Origin: Panulirus ornatus
Lineage: Eukaryota; Arthropoda; Malacostraca; Decapoda; Palinuridae
Direction of reading: 5' to 3'
Length of the DNA stretch: 64,000 nucleotides
Assembly (NCBI RefSeq): GCF_036320965.1
Contig: NC_092225.1
Location: 31,931,443-31,995,442 of the forward strand
Each line of letters begins with the position of its first letter. Positions within the stretch are counted from its first letter, which is position 1. This document shows, piece by piece, positions 37,601 through 45,564 of this stretch. Below the pieces are notes generated by a model. That model ran no database searches. It saw only the letters and a list, made by a program, of their open reading frames with translations, and was not told the DNA's origin. A program made the translations under genes and the position numbers.

Positions 37601-40164
37601 GGTATGTATGCTGTCAATAGGGAGTGAGGAAGCCTGGGAAGCAAGTTAGGTGTTTTATGCTGATGACTTTGCTCTGGTGGCAGATTCAAGTGAAAAACTG
37701 CCAGAGATGTTGTATGGATTTGGGTGAGTGATTGAAAGGACAGAGTTAAGATTAAATGTAATTAAAAGCAAGGTTACATAGTTTATCAATGGAAAGAGAG
37801 ATTAGTTGGGGTGTGAGTTTGAATGGAGAAGATTAATTAGATATCTGGGAGTGAATATGGCTTTGATGGAATCATGAAAGCCGAGGCGAGTCATAAGTTG
37901 GGTGATGGGTTGAAGGTTCTGAAACCATTGAGGAATGTATGGAGGTGGGCAGATAAAAAAGGGTAATGAATAATGGGATGACAAAGTTGAGTTGTTAATG
38001 AGAGAGAAAAGAGAGGTATATGGGTGTTATGTAGGGAAAGAAATGCAAGTGGGAAATGTATGAGAGAATAAGACAGGTCACGAGGGACAAAATGAGGTTG
38101 AGCAATTATCAACACTTCAGGTAGAACAAGGAATGGTTTTGAATTGAGGTATATAGCATGAGAAAAACAAGAGAGCAGACGGGAACATTTGAAGGAGGCA
38201 CATGGGTAAGTGTTAACAGATAATGAAGCGAGGAAATGGAGGGAGTATGTTGGAGGATTGTTAAGTGTATTTGATATGGTGGCAGTTGTAGGGCGTTTTG
38301 GTGCAGTAGGTAAGTGAAGTAAGAAACTCATGGTGTGGTATGGTGAAAAGAGAAGAGGTGGTGAAAACCTTGCTCAAGATGAAATGCAGCCAGGTGGTTT
38401 GAATGGATGGTATTGCAGTTAGTTGAATTTCTGAAGAAAGGCGATTGTGCTGTTGACTGGTTAGTTAGGATATCTCGGTGTTGAAAATCCCTCACATCTG
38501 CCACCCTGAGAAAGTGTATGATTGGTTTGATAGAGATGCTTTTCGGAAGGTGTTATGGATATATGGTGTAGGAGGCAAGCTATTAGAAGCTGTGAGGAGT
38601 CTTATCAAGAGAGTAAGTTGTGTATGCATGTTGGAAGAAAGCAGGATGAGTAGTTCCAAGCAGAAGGTGCATCTAAGGCAAAGGTTTGTAATGTCACCAT
38701 TGCTGTTTAATGTTTATGTATTTTGTGGTGAGTAAGGTGACTGCAAGGATTTAGGAGAGAGTGGCAGGTCTGCAGTCTGTTGGGGATAAGGCTGTGTCAT
38801 TTACTATTTGCTGTTGACACATGGCTGATTTCTGGGCGTGGGAGAGTATGCTAAAGAAGAAAGTTGAGAATAAATGTTAAGAAAAGCAAGATTGTTAGGT
38901 TTAGCTGGAGTGAGTTTCAGTGGAGATAACCTGGAGGAAGTGAAGCATTTTAGATAGTTGAGAATGGATATGGCAGTGAATGGAACCATGGAAGCACAAG
39001 TGAGCCATTGGATGGAGAAGGGGGATAAGGTCCTGGGTGCATTGAGGAATGTGTGGAGAGGTCACTGCCTTTTGAGGGCAAAGATGGGCATGTTGAGTGG
39101 TATGATATAGATGCAAAGAATGGGCTTTTGATGACAAAGTATGGAAAAGAGAACACATATTGGAAATAAGCTCAAGGACAGTATTTGCTGTTAGGAGGGT
39201 CGATTGAATTAGAAAATATGAGTGGTGTGATTGTAAGAAGAGTATGAATGTGAAAAAACATTGTGCACTGAAATGTGCTGGACATATTGAGATAATAAGT
39301 GAGGAGAGGATAACTAAGACATGTTAGAATTAGGGGGAACAAAGAGAAGGGAGAAACCAAGAAGATGGAAGGATCAAGTAAAAGATGCTTGAGAACTTGG
39401 GGGCTCAACGTGAGAGGAATGCATGAGATAAAGCGAAATGGAGTGATGTGGTGTTCAGGAGACAATGTTGTCATTGGGGTGAACCATGGCATGTGAAGCT
39501 GACAGTGAAACTATGGAAAGATCTGTAGGGTCTGGTTGTGGTTTCTCTGTATTTTATATGACAATTAGAGGGTGTGTGTGACCGAATGAAACCATTCTGC
39601 TCCTGGGACTGTCTTGCTAACATGGTGAGCAGCAGACAAGTATGTGAAGAAAAGTGATTAAGCTAATGATTGGTTTTATAGTGCACAAACTTTTGAAGTT
39701 TAAATACTTTTATAATACTCTCAATGCATTTAGCATATTTTTAGGTGGGCTATAGCTTCCTGTTATAGGGAATGATACAATGAATTTGAACTTAGCTTGT
39801 GGGAAATGATAAATTGATATTAGGCATGTCATTGGTTATTACACATTATTAGGAGTTTAGTGATCAATATATTAGATATTCTTTCAGTAAGCAATGGATG
39901 AGAAAAAATTTGGTAGAATTTATTAAAAAATGTTTTGCATGTTTACTCTGAAATTTACTCTTTTATTTTAGACTGGTTGGTGGTGCTGAGTATTTGTTCC
40001 AAGCCAAAGATGATGAAGAGTTGTTAGTGTGGGTAGGAGCCCTCCAAGCTGCTGCATCCTCTGAAGGGTCAGCAGGTCCTTCTCGTTCCCAGACTCTCCC
40101 TGCAGGCTCTGAAAAGAAGGATGAACCCAAACGACGCAGTTTTTTCACACTCAAGAAAAAATAA
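11951..40164 (+). CDS. beta-Spec: beta-spectrin, C-terminal part (spliced; 5' exons outside window)
   Basis: Beta-spectrin pairs with alpha-spectrin in the submembrane actin scaffold, and its C-terminal PH domain binds phosphoinositides. Core exons: 11951-12055, 20401-20522, 22163-22224, 26073-26132, 27175-27333, 31111-31263, 31869-31952, 32884-32977, 36145-36324 and 39972-40164. All have AG/GT borders, and joined they give 1,212 bp (403 residues plus stop) with no frame break. Order: end of the last spectrin repeat (LIKKHEAFEK to ERLTT), an acidic/basic helix (YELKELKRKQEEEEAERQ), a Pro/Ser/Thr linker, the PH domain (RKHEWE, RSWDKVYLVLRG, DYTKKKHVLRVK, EYLFQAKDDEE, VWVGAL), then the tail. 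PH-domain residues match vertebrate and insect conventional beta-spectrins as I remember them, which favours this over beta-heavy. Two extra in-frame cassettes at 14451-14543 and 16639-17862 may be included by alternative splicing. Confidence 0.95.
12724..12957 (+). mobile_element. short LINE-derived element (head + tail), degraded
   Basis: About 230 bp matching the family by order of words: GGGGAGAAAGAATACT, GTAGAAGGC, GGAAATCCTCCC, CCAAAAGAAGGA, then a decayed tail (ACTATCTCACTCAAGTGGGAAA) and an A run. The head resembles the 5' end of the LINE at 51371; the tail resembles the LINE 3' end. No protein encoded. Confidence 0.7.
13596..13814 (+). mobile_element. short LINE-derived element (head + tail)
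   Basis: Same family: GGATAGGGGAGAAAGAGTAC at the head, a 10-base G run near 13660, and the tail GCTACCCCGCAAATGCGGGA. Sense to the spectrin gene. Confidence 0.8.
14451..14543 (+). CDS. beta-Spec: candidate alternative beta-spectrin exon, 31 codons
   Basis: After an AG at 14449-14450 an open frame reads LELREQDKRLGLTDDQ and continues to YTDDDP, with a moderate donor GTGAAT. Length 93 bp, phase 0 at both ends, so it fits between 12055 and 20401 without disturbing the frame. Its first residues (LELRE) resemble the start of the constitutive exon at 20401 (YELKE) and the TTLEL wording of vertebrate beta-spectrin. It could be a cassette, a mutually exclusive alternative start to the linker, or, if read through to the stop at 14637-14639, a short alternative C terminus lacking the PH domain. 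The weak pyrimidine tract and donor lower confidence. Confidence 0.6.
14544..16638. other. intron, no repeats recognised except a 35-bp duplication
   Basis: AT-rich. Only the direct duplication at 15508-15577 stands out. Confidence 0.6.
15508..15577 (+). repeat. perfect 35-bp tandem duplication
   Basis: A 35-bp unit starting ATGTATTAAGAGGTGACTAC occurs twice with no spacer and no mismatch (15508-15542 and 15543-15577). Confidence 0.9.
16639..17862 (+). CDS. beta-Spec: giant 408-codon beta-spectrin linker exon, alternative
   Basis: From the AG at 16637-16638 one frame stays open for 1,224 bp in AT-rich DNA, and ends at a good donor (GAG|GTAAAG); a TAG follows at 17869-17871 if it is not spliced. 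Phase is 0 at both ends, fitting between 12055 and 20401. The protein has no spectrin repeat and looks disordered. It has a Gly run (residues 15-18), a Pro-rich segment (about 25-34), RRHSLP with Ser40 (a PKA-type and 14-3-3-type consensus), a middle rich in Ser, Asp and Glu, an acidic Tyr-rich patch (about 190-215) and a Pro-rich end with SPISP. I recognise no domain. It may add a neuron- or tissue-specific insert between the repeats and the PH domain, or give a PH-less end if the TAG is used. Function unknown; the acceptor region is purine-rich, as in regulated exons. Confidence 0.8.
18107..18680 (+). repeat. dispersed repeat family B
   Basis: Second + strand copy of the 2333-2975 repeat, with the same order of blocks and the same degenerate central units (TGCTCCTGCCTAAATGTTCC). 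Preceded by a short TATC-rich tract. Confidence 0.7.
18740..19240 (+). pseudogene. decayed jockey/CR1-like LINE C terminus
   Basis: A Cys/His-rich segment (CLHCGHHPS near 19030) followed by AEHVLSCLPL-like wording near 19130 resembles the zinc-finger-like end of jockey-type LINE proteins. Stops occur throughout. The assignment is tentative. Confidence 0.35.
20401..20522 (+). CDS. beta-Spec: beta-spectrin exon: charged helix of linker
   Basis: Acceptor GTTATTTCAG and donor GTTAGT. Phase 0 in, 2 out. Encodes YELKELKRKQEEEEAERQRQ, then EELARQ and a short Ala/Pro run. This follows directly on LTT in other beta-spectrins (the TTLEL-type junction). Confidence 0.9.
20523..22162. other. intron with decayed CR1-like LINE
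   Basis: Mostly occupied by the remnant at 20740-21680. The rest is AT-rich with no feature. Confidence 0.6.
20740..21680 (+). pseudogene. decayed CR1/jockey-like LINE, endonuclease to RT linker
   Basis: Fragments of an APE-type endonuclease are readable in broken frames: CGGVGLYMKD near 20830, then NLVVSVSCRPSYLEQ-like text near 20915 and LDFIFRNNMDQLCGNT near 21195-21245. The order matches the endonuclease-to-RT linker of CR1-type elements. Many stops; not functional. Confidence 0.5.
22163..22224 (+). CDS. beta-Spec: beta-spectrin linker exon, 62 bp
   Basis: Acceptor ATATTTCCAG, donor GTAAAC. Phase 2 in, 1 out. Encodes GIDGSADDSHINGEEHDESRE, an acidic linker segment. It is the only linker exon that cannot be skipped without shifting the frame, apart from its upstream partner. 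Confidence 0.85.
23345..23960 (+). pseudogene. old RTE LINE C-terminal remnant
   Basis: Decayed lineage-1-type text in the same order as younger copies: SLNGKDLEDMECFKY near 23360, a GMFEG-like block, VLEMKC near 23565, and a 3' UTR start near 23880 (CTGAATCAGGGCACATG). Sense to spectrin. Confidence 0.7.
24040..24760 (+). pseudogene. CR1/L2-like LINE fragment with SGNH-type domain
   Basis: The frame at 24420-24758 reads SMIIGDSLVRNLGKHM and later LSCLVVNVGRNDIYH. GDSL with a downstream VxVGxND is the pattern of the SGNH/GDSL-hydrolase-like domain carried by ORF1 proteins of some CR1/L2-type LINEs. The Asn-Asp of the second block is kept, with Arg in place of the usual Thr or Asn before it. 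The Pro/Ser-rich 24150-24400 may be the preceding part. No full ORF. Confidence 0.55.
24800..25390 (-). pseudogene. CR1-like LINE endonuclease-to-RT fragment, inverted
   Basis: On the - strand: VLIMGNFKY near 25375-25350 (endonuclease GDFN block with the Asp lost), then SPLLLDLIFIQTSMDI and PSGKSNHVMLMFDY (24874-25236). These are the standard order of blocks after the endonuclease in CR1-type LINEs. It faces the SGNH-bearing fragment next to it. Confidence 0.6.
25456..25618. repeat. two (GT)n microsatellites
   Basis: About 25 GT units at 25456-25504 and about 20 at 25577-25618, separated by a TG/CATG-rich stretch. Confidence 0.95.
26073..26132 (+). CDS. beta-Spec: beta-spectrin linker exon, 60 bp
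   Basis: Acceptor TTATGGTCAG, donor GTAAGA. Phase 1 at both ends. Encodes AVESPSAVLPPKGQPHTLPR, a Pro/Ser linker. Symmetric, so it can be skipped in frame. Confidence 0.85.
26133..27174. other. intron, nothing recognised
   Basis: AT-rich, no repeats identified by eye. A few GCATGATG units lie just before the acceptor (about 27127-27160). Confidence 0.6.
27175..27333 (+). CDS. beta-Spec: beta-spectrin linker exon, 159 bp, Pro/Ser/Thr-rich
   Basis: Acceptor ATGTTGTAG, donor GTAAGT. Phase 1 at both ends. Encodes EHDESAAVKGG, then a run dense in Pro, Ser and Thr (TPRPPSTPATPTPASS) and SATLPPQSSLSPVTS. GC-rich against AT-rich introns, as expected for coding sequence. Many SP/TP sites. Confidence 0.9.
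27826..27894 (+). mobile_element. 3' piece of short LINE-derived element
   Basis: Only the tail third is present: CTTAACGCTACCTCACTAAT, GTGGGAAATGGTGAATA and an A run. Confidence 0.65.
27957..28170 (+). mobile_element. short LINE-derived element (head + tail)
   Basis: Complete-looking copy: TCCTGGGGATAGGGGAGAAA at the head, GGCTGGAAATCCTCCCCTCT, CCAAAAGAAGGAACAGAG, then CACTACCTCGCTAATGCAGG and an A-rich end. Confidence 0.85.
28356..28575 (+). mobile_element. short LINE-derived element (head + tail)
   Basis: Same family and order of blocks; head begins at AGAGGGGAGAAAGAATACTT, tail reads ACACTACCTTGCTAATGTAG. Lies 190 bp after the previous copy, same strand. Confidence 0.8.
28740..29160 (-). 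pseudogene. jockey/CR1-like reverse transcriptase fragment
   Basis: On the - strand VALDIFKAFERMWYLGHI and ELPFFGFP are readable, the decayed form of the conserved LDISKAFDRVWH and KLPSFG blocks of jockey/CR1 RTs. Stops lie around them. Confidence 0.55.
29161..29790 (+). pseudogene. possible jockey-like LINE C-terminal remnant
   Basis: The + strand gives broken frames with wording such as HFSNCC and MPQPPPNI that recall jockey-type C termini. Weak. Confidence 0.3.
29890..30560 (+). pseudogene. old RTE LINE C-terminal remnant
   Basis: Decayed lineage-1-type copy: GGTGTTTTAGATGCCTGTG (FRYLG block), ACCATGGAAGC, a GMFED block near 30078, and GAACATGCAGGAGG near 30428. All in + order. Sense to spectrin. 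Confidence 0.7.
31111..31263 (+). CDS. beta-Spec: beta-spectrin linker exon, 153 bp, basic
   Basis: Acceptor TCTGCTCAG, donor GTAATT. Phase 1 at both ends. Encodes a strongly basic module (ESRRRVRSRSKSPFRSFRWK, then KTKSSPSE) followed by an acidic SASDDESNLERAA. The RS-rich basic patch with Phe and Trp could bind membrane or be phosphorylated; this is inference. Symmetric and skippable in frame. Confidence 0.9.
31264..31868. other. intron with one short LINE-derived element
   Basis: Contains the element at 31321-31545; nothing else seen. Confidence 0.6.
31321..31545 (+). mobile_element. short LINE-derived element (head + tail)
   Basis: Head TATCCCTGGGGATAGGGGAG, middle GTCGTAAAAGGCGACTAAGA, tail TGCTACCTCGCGAATGCAGG. 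Starts 57 bp after the exon donor, sense strand. Confidence 0.85.
31869..31952 (+). CDS. beta-Spec: beta-spectrin linker exon, 84 bp, Pro/Thr/Ala-rich
   Basis: Acceptor ACATGCAG, donor GTATGG. Phase 1 at both ends. Encodes APKHPPSVAPTTTATTAAAP then TTPAPPKE. GC-rich, low-complexity linker. Symmetric. Confidence 0.85.
31953..32883. other. intron, nothing recognised
   Basis: AT-rich, no repeat identified. Confidence 0.6.
32884..32977 (+). CDS. beta-Spec: beta-spectrin exon: start of PH domain
   Basis: Acceptor TGGCACAG, donor GTGAGC. Phase 1 in, 2 out. Encodes ERPSPSGDEDQLEG, then SLVRKHEWESTTKKASNR. RKHEWE and KKAS-R are hallmark residues of the first strand and basic loop of the beta-spectrin PH domain, the side that contacts inositol phosphates. 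Confidence 0.95.
34010..34280 (+). mobile_element. degraded SINE, family 2 (tRNA-type)
   Basis: GTGGAGGCTAGCTTTGCTGG, CCACTGGCTTGAGTTTTATC, then TCACTCAGCTG and CTACAGCTGTGATGG match, in order, the reverse of 42720-42960. The A- and B-box-like parts are decayed. Confidence 0.55.
35690..35770 (-). repeat. short repeat head module, inverted
   Basis: On the - strand matches 3173-3255: GGCCATGGCAAAAGAGTCTC and CCACTTATCCCTGTCCTTAC. Confidence 0.6.
36145..36324 (+). CDS. beta-Spec: beta-spectrin exon: PH domain core
   Basis: Acceptor GTTCAG, donor GTAAGT. Phase 2 in and 2 out. Encodes RSWDKVYLVLRGNMLFFYKD, a stretch with PEVYFRAEAP, and DYTKKKHVLRVK. This is the central sheet of the PH domain. 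Confidence 0.97.
36950..37960 (+). pseudogene. old RTE LINE, RT region
   Basis: Decayed reverse transcriptase in lineage-1 order: GMNGIAVEF near 36975, VPDNWWNAFIVP near 37065, a YVAFMDLEKVYNRVDKD block near 37330, LFMDEMVREVNARI near 37555, FYADDFALVAD-like near 37650, then NVWR near 37935. Many stops and frame changes. No 3' UTR: truncated near 37960. Confidence 0.75.
37985..39645 (+). pseudogene. old RTE LINE, pre-RT to 3' end
   Basis: Starts upstream of the RT (GGAGGATTGTTAAGTGTATT matches the EGLLNAFDD block). It then skips part of the RT (jump near 38490 to the YDWFDRDAFRKVLWIYGVGG block) and continues through decayed FADD, GTMEA and C-terminal blocks to a 3' UTR near 39465-39640 with a rough tail (GACTGTCTTGCTAACATGG). 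Sense to spectrin. Confidence 0.7.
39972..40164 (+). CDS. beta-Spec: beta-spectrin last exon: end of PH domain and C terminus
   Basis: Acceptor ATTTTAG, phase 2 in. Encodes LVGGAEYLFQAKDDEELLVW, VGALQAAASS, SRSQTLP, KKDEPKRRSFFTLKKK and stop TAA at 40162-40164. VWVGAL is the C-terminal PH helix with its invariant Trp. The basic tail with SRSQTLP is typical of beta-spectrin isoforms. Confidence 0.97.
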
Positions 40165-41790
40165 TGGACAAGATCTCCATATCTGTACACTCTCCCTATT
40201 CCTGTCCTTTCTTTCTCAGCTTCTGCTTTCCCATCTACTATCATTCCCAAGTTTACCCTTGCACTATCATAGATTCTTTCTGGCCTGATTTCAGACCCAG
40301 CATGGAATATAAAGCAAGCTAGAACACAAGTGCTGGTTTTGGCCGGAATTGTTGGCTGCTGTTTTATTGCTTCTGGGATTGGAATTCATAGAATCTGCTT
40401 TGGCATCTTAAGCTTCTTTTTATGCATTATCTACCAGGCTGGGTCTGAACAGCAGCATCATGAAATCATATTCATTTTCCTTCATCAGAGTTTTTATTCC
40501 CTTGACATACAGTAGGACTTCAGTTACGTGAACAGTACCATATATGGTATTATTTTTCCCATGGAATATAAAATGTTGATAGCTTTGTGTAATAGCGCTG
40601 GTGGAAGAGTATGTGAGTGTGCAGTTCCCAGAAGTTGTCTGCCAAGCACTGCCATGGCTGAGTTTTCCGATGAGTGTTCCTCTCTTTGTAGGGGATTGTG
40701 TGCAAATTGTATATTTTAGTGTTTTGTCAAATGTCCCTTACTTTATGAAAGTGATGATTTGTTAATTTTATGTCTTTAGCTGTAGTACTACAGTTTTTAA
40801 TAGATAGCACTTAATTGTATTGTACAGAAATGATAGAATCATACATATTATGCAGCTTGATGCTTACATTTTTAGACAAAATATTTCATGTACCACTTCA
40901 TTACTGTTCAAATCATTACCAGAGTATGGAAGGCCAGCCACTATCATAATTCTTGTGAATGGGCAATTTCAGTCTGCTTTAAAGTGTAAGTGTGGGACTT
41001 ATTTTTCTTTATATTCCTGAAAATTTCAATCCTTAGAATTTCAACCTTATCTGATCTTGTCTTACTAAATCAAGTTCACCATCTCCACAACAACATTGAA
41101 TTGAAGACCCCAGGAGTAGTTGTTGGACCAGCCACCTTCTACCAGATGGCCAGTTTTCCCTTGTGGTCAAGATGAACACGGTATGACTTGCTCTCACTGT
41201 GCTTAAGTACAAGCTTTAATTAACCTCTAATTACAGGCTGACGAATTACCTGCTGGAGTCTATTATAAACTGTCCGGTGTTTAAATTATACTGAATTGTG
41301 GTAATAAATATCTACATCTAGTCAGGGAAATGTTTTCATTTAAAAAGTTTGTCTCAGTTTCATATACCTTGGTGTATATGTATCCCAGTTAGGGTTGAGA
41401 TACCCAGAGAGCCAATCCTTACGCACAGCTAACTATATTTGTTAGCCGTGATGGTGTATTTATGGTTGTTTCAGAATGTCATGATTTTTCTTTTATGGAG
41501 TGTCCAGTGTATCTTGCACTATTAGCACTTGCAAGAGCTCCAGCAGTATTTCTGGCAGCAACATGGTGACTAACAACAGTTTTGTGCAGTTTCATATGCT
41601 AGACATCCACTGGTCATCTGCTACTAACTTTTGAATGAAGGGATGTTAGATACATGCTTACTAGCTTGATAGCTGTAAGATAAGATATCATGCAAAGCTG
41701 ACTTGAGATAGGTAATCTTAACTGTTACAGATAAAAGTGACCACTGTATATCATATATTGTGACACTTAAATAAAATGGTTTAAGCTATG
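40165..41790 (+). other. beta-Spec: probable beta-spectrin 3' UTR
   Basis: AT-rich, free of recognised LINE sequence. Contains AATAAA at 41303-41308 and 41770-41775, either of which could direct cleavage. The end is inferred from the second signal; no transcript evidence is available. Confidence 0.55.
41770..41775 (+). terminator. candidate polyadenylation signal
   Basis: AATAAA, the more distal of two in the presumed 3' UTR; the other is at 41303-41308. Confidence 0.4.
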
Positions 41791-42119
41791 AAATGCATTT
41801 TCATTTATACTAACTGCATTTGCAGTTTACTTTAGTAACTATGACAGATCATTGTCTTAGGTGATTGCTAAAAAGTTTTTCATAAAAATATATACATTTG
41901 ATAAAATTTTGTTAAGTATTGCAGTATATGATTACTTACCATTAGCCTTAAGTGGACTGTTAAGGAGCACTGGAATGTCTAGTTAATTGAAATATAACCT
42001 AGAGATACTTTGTAACTGTAAAACTAGATATAAATTGCTATGTATAAAGAAGCCCGGCTGCCTACACTTGATATGTTCAGCTTCCATGAACTTTTTATCC
42101 CTCTCCCTACCTCTTGCTC

Positions 42120-42600
42120 TATCTCCAGATTTTTCTCTTATTGCTCCCTAGTAGGTGGAAGTAAGCTCTCGGCTAGGGAGGAATATAATTAGTCCTACCT
42201 GCCTGGATATCAGGAGGGTTAATGATAGTTGTGCTGACAGCCAGTAACTCTGTGGCTGTATAGTTTCACTCCTTTGAGCCAGGAGTTGTCTTTTTATTTA
42301 ATTGCCTCACCCACATGAGTTGCTGGTTTTCAGTACAGACATGAAATCTTTATCTCACACCTATCACCTGACAACACATAGCTTGCATGACTTTCTCCAT
42401 AACCCAAATTTTCCTACAGTGAGTGCTAATTTGTAGCAAAATCTCATTGCAGTTACTCAGTTAGGTACTCCAACCTGCTTTCCCTCTTTTGAGCTGTCAC
42501 ATACCAGGGAAGTACTACCTACCTGGGTATCAGGAGGGTTAGGGATGGCAACTCAATGAGCTATCATTCCGTGGCTGTCTGTTTTCACTCTTTTGGCCTA
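42120..42600 (-). repeat. family B right end, two inverted partial copies
   Basis: Read in reverse, both halves (about 42120-42290 and 42440-42600) show CCTCCTGATAxCCAG followed by a GTAGGTAG-like block, as at 2880 and 18575. On the + strand TATCAGGAGGGTTA occurs at about 42208 and 42529, with GGCTGT and TTTCACTC following in each. Confidence 0.55.
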
Positions 42601-42649
42601 TTTTGCTTTCTTCTCTCTCTGCCCCATCTGCACAGTGGCTGCTGAAATT

Positions 42650-42990
42650 CAGTCCACAAACATGGCAATCTATCCATAACACAAAGTTTAAAAAGTAAAA
42701 GTACTTGGTAGGCTCACCAGCCTAACTAAGAGGGCCAATTCCTAGGTCATACTGAGTTACAAGCTGTCAGCTGGATAGGCCTAACACAGCTGTGGTGCTT
42801 TACCCCAACCAAAGTTTGTACCATTTATCTATCATCCAAAGGAAGGCTGAAAAACTGAGTGAGATGTGTAAAGTATGCCTGTGCTGGGGAGTGAACCCAG
42901 GCCAGTGGGTTACCTGTCAGCAATGCTAACCACAACACCACTGGAGAACCCCCTCCACCTCTTATGCAACACTTGACAAAATGTAATGAA
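42650..42990 (-). mobile_element. tRNA-type SINE, family 2
   Basis: On the - strand: GTGGTTAGCATTGCTGAC (A-box-like), then CCTGGGTTCACTCCCCAGCA (B box GGTTCACTCCC), then a body with CACTCAG, CCTTTGG and CACAGCTGTG. Box order and spacing fit a tRNA-derived promoter, but the acceptor-stem pairing of a real tRNA is absent. Confidence 0.65.
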
Positions 42991-43199
42991 CACAATTCCC
43001 TCACAACCATATTTTCCTGTGATCAGGGCTAGCATTAGCGCTACCTCTTGATAAAAATATTTTGTATGTGCTTGTAGTTAAGTAATCTGTGATTAGTAAC
43101 TAAGAATACTGAGTGAATACTCAAAATGTAGCAGCTGATATAAGCAACTGATCATAGGGGAAACAAAAACATGAGTGCTTTTGCCATGTTAGTCATAAG

Positions 43200-43632
43200 T
43201 ATTTTTTATTTATTTATTTATTTTGCTTTGTCGCTGTTTCCCGCGTTAGCGAGGTAGCGCAAGGAAACAGACGAAAGAATGGCCCAACCCACCCACATAC
43301 ACACGTATATACATACACGTCCACACATGCAAATATGCATACCTATACATCTCAATGTATACATATATATATACACAGACATATACATATATACACATGT
43401 ACATAATTCATACTGTCTGCCTTTATTCATTCCCATCGCCACCTTGCCACACATGGAATAACAACCCCCTCCCCCCCTCATGTGTGCGAGGTAGTGCTAG
43501 GAAAAGACAACAAAGGCCCCATTCGTTCACACTCAGTCTCTAGCTGTCATGTAATAATGCACCGAAACCACAGCTCCCTTTCCACATCCAGGCCCCACAG
43601 AACTTTCCATGGTTTACCCCAGATGCTTCACA
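43200..43632 (-). repeat. RTE LINE long-type 3' UTR only
   Basis: T-rich run, conserved tail (CGTTAGCGAGGTAGCGCAAG on the + strand), CA/TA-rich block, the second tail-like module near 43485-43510, and the start of the UTR near 43620. No coding part: cut just downstream of the stop-codon region. Confidence 0.8.
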
Positions 43633-43636
43633 TGCC

Positions 43637-43990
43637 CTTAGTCGCTGTTCTCCACGTTGCCGAGGTAGCGCAAGGAAACAGACGAAAGAATGGCCCAACC
43701 CACCCACATACGTATGTATATACATAAACGCCCACACATTTCAACGTATACATGCATAAATATACATACACAGACATATACATATATACACATGTACATA
43801 TCCATACTTGCTGCCTTCATCCATTCCTGTTGCCACCCTGCCACACATGAAATGGCACCTCTCTCCCTATGCATGTGCACACATGAGGTAGCGCTAGGAA
43901 AAAACAAAGGCCACATTTGTTCACACTCAGTCTCTAGCTGTCATGTAATGCACCGAAACCACAGCTCCCTTTCCACATCCAGGCCCCCCA
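43637..43990 (-). repeat. second RTE LINE 3' UTR-only copy
   Basis: Begins four bases after the previous one, again with the conserved tail, and runs to about 43990 in the same order. Head-to-tail with its neighbour. Confidence 0.8.
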
Positions 43991-44029
43991 CAAAACTACA
44001 TTTTATTTTCCCCATACTTGATAGCCATT

Positions 44030-44665
44030 TTCTATAATTGCGAGGTAATGCCAGGATTAGATGAAGAAAGGTTGCATTTGCTCACATCCATTCTCTAGAT
44101 GTCATTTGTAATGTATCGGAACCACAGCTCCCTATCAACAACCAGGACCTAAAGATCTAATTGATTTACCCCAAGTGCTTGATATACCCAGGTTCCATCC
44201 AAACACCACATCGTTCCATTTCATTCTACCCTGTGCACATCTTTCAAACTCCTGCACATTCAGGTCCCTATCACTCAAAATCTTTACCACATTATTTAAT
44301 CTCCAATTTGGCATCCCCCTCCTTATTCACTTCTGACACATATATCCTCTTTGTCAACCTCTCCTCAACTCAGTCTCTCCATATTTTCAAACCATTTCAA
44401 AACAAACTCCTCAGCTCTCTCAACCACAGTTTTTATTACCACACCTTTCTTTTATATTTATTTTATTTTATTATACTTGATTGCCGTTTCCTGCATCAGT
44501 GAGGTAGCGCAACATCAAACCACCTCACACCACATAATATCCTCAAATATTTAATCTTTAAAACATCCACCCTATTTCACACATCCTTATCTACAGCCCA
44601 TGCCTTGCATCCATATAACATTATAAGAACTACCATACCTTCAAACAAACCCATTTTTGCTCTAC
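44030..44665 (-). pseudogene. old RTE LINE 3' end
   Basis: Older long-type copy: decayed tail near 44040, UTR to 44200, then the antisense of the C-terminal coding blocks to about 44665 (GTTTGAAGG on the - strand). A tail-like insertion lies within it at 44455-44515 (a CTGCATCAGTGAGGTAGCGC piece), interrupting the coding remnant. Confidence 0.7.
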
Positions 44666-45564
44666 CATAAAATGGAAGATGAAAACGAGAAAAATCTCAG
44701 ACAATAACCTAAGGGAAATAAATAATAATAAATCTGAATCAGTAATGAGTACAAATAAAGACCAACACAGCAAAACTAATTAAATGTTGAAATCCAGATA
44801 TCAAAGTTAACTGACAAACCTTAGAACATTATGCAGGTCATAAATGAAGGAAAAAAAACTATGTATTAAGAAAGCCATAAACTTTTTACATTAAACATGT
44901 ACACCCTAAAGAATCTGAAAATATATGGGTAAGTTGTGTGAAGTAATAGAGAAAGTATAGAATACAGAAAGTATAGAATGGCTCTGCAAATATTCATACT
45001 ACAGAATGTAGTAAAGAGCAAACAATAAATCATCCTACAATTCTAGGTATAAAGTATATTGTGTTGTGGGCATCCGTGACCATCTAAGAATGGACAAACA
45101 TGATGCAAAATCAGGGTTAATCTTCATTTATTATAAAAGTAACTGAACATACTTGCAGATGAACCAATGGAAACTCCAGTGATAGACATAAATGGTGAGG
45201 AGGACACTGAAATATGAAAAACAGAAATTAGAGAGATGAAAATGATTTAGAACTTACAAGACAATCAAAAGTTCCTAGTACCTCCAAAGGAATTACATGT
45301 GGTCCCTGCAGACTGTCAGTCCACAGAGTAATATTTCATGGTGACATTCAAGAATTAGGGCACAAAGTGCAACAGTATAAATTTGAAGAAATTTCATATT
45401 TCTTTTAAAATACTTTCCATTGGCAATTAACACTGAAAAATGTTTTTAATTCTAATGCCTTTTAATAATATAAGAGCAAAACAACTTGAGATTCTTGCCT
45501 TATTCCAGCCACTGATGGTCACTTTATTTGGATCATGAAGTTTTTCATATGCTTAATGTGCTAT
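44666..45564. other. AT-rich stretch, nothing recognised
   Basis: No coding or repeat signal found. Confidence 0.5.

Larger units (their letters stand above)
36325..39971. other. last intron, with two old RTE LINE copies
   Basis: 36325-36949 shows nothing. Two decayed LINE copies fill 36950-39645, and 39646-39971 is AT-rich. Confidence 0.7.

Noticed and set aside
40138..40164. Possible frameshift in the T run before the spectrin C terminus
   Set aside because: Checking coordinates codon by codon, the run is T6 counting the last base of the Ser codon. The frame goes SFFTLKKK then TAA at 40162-40164 with no shift.
42880..42960. tRNA gene
   Set aside because: A- and B-box-like sequence is present, but no acceptor-stem pairing or anticodon arm could be drawn. 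The body continues as a SINE shared with 34010-34280.
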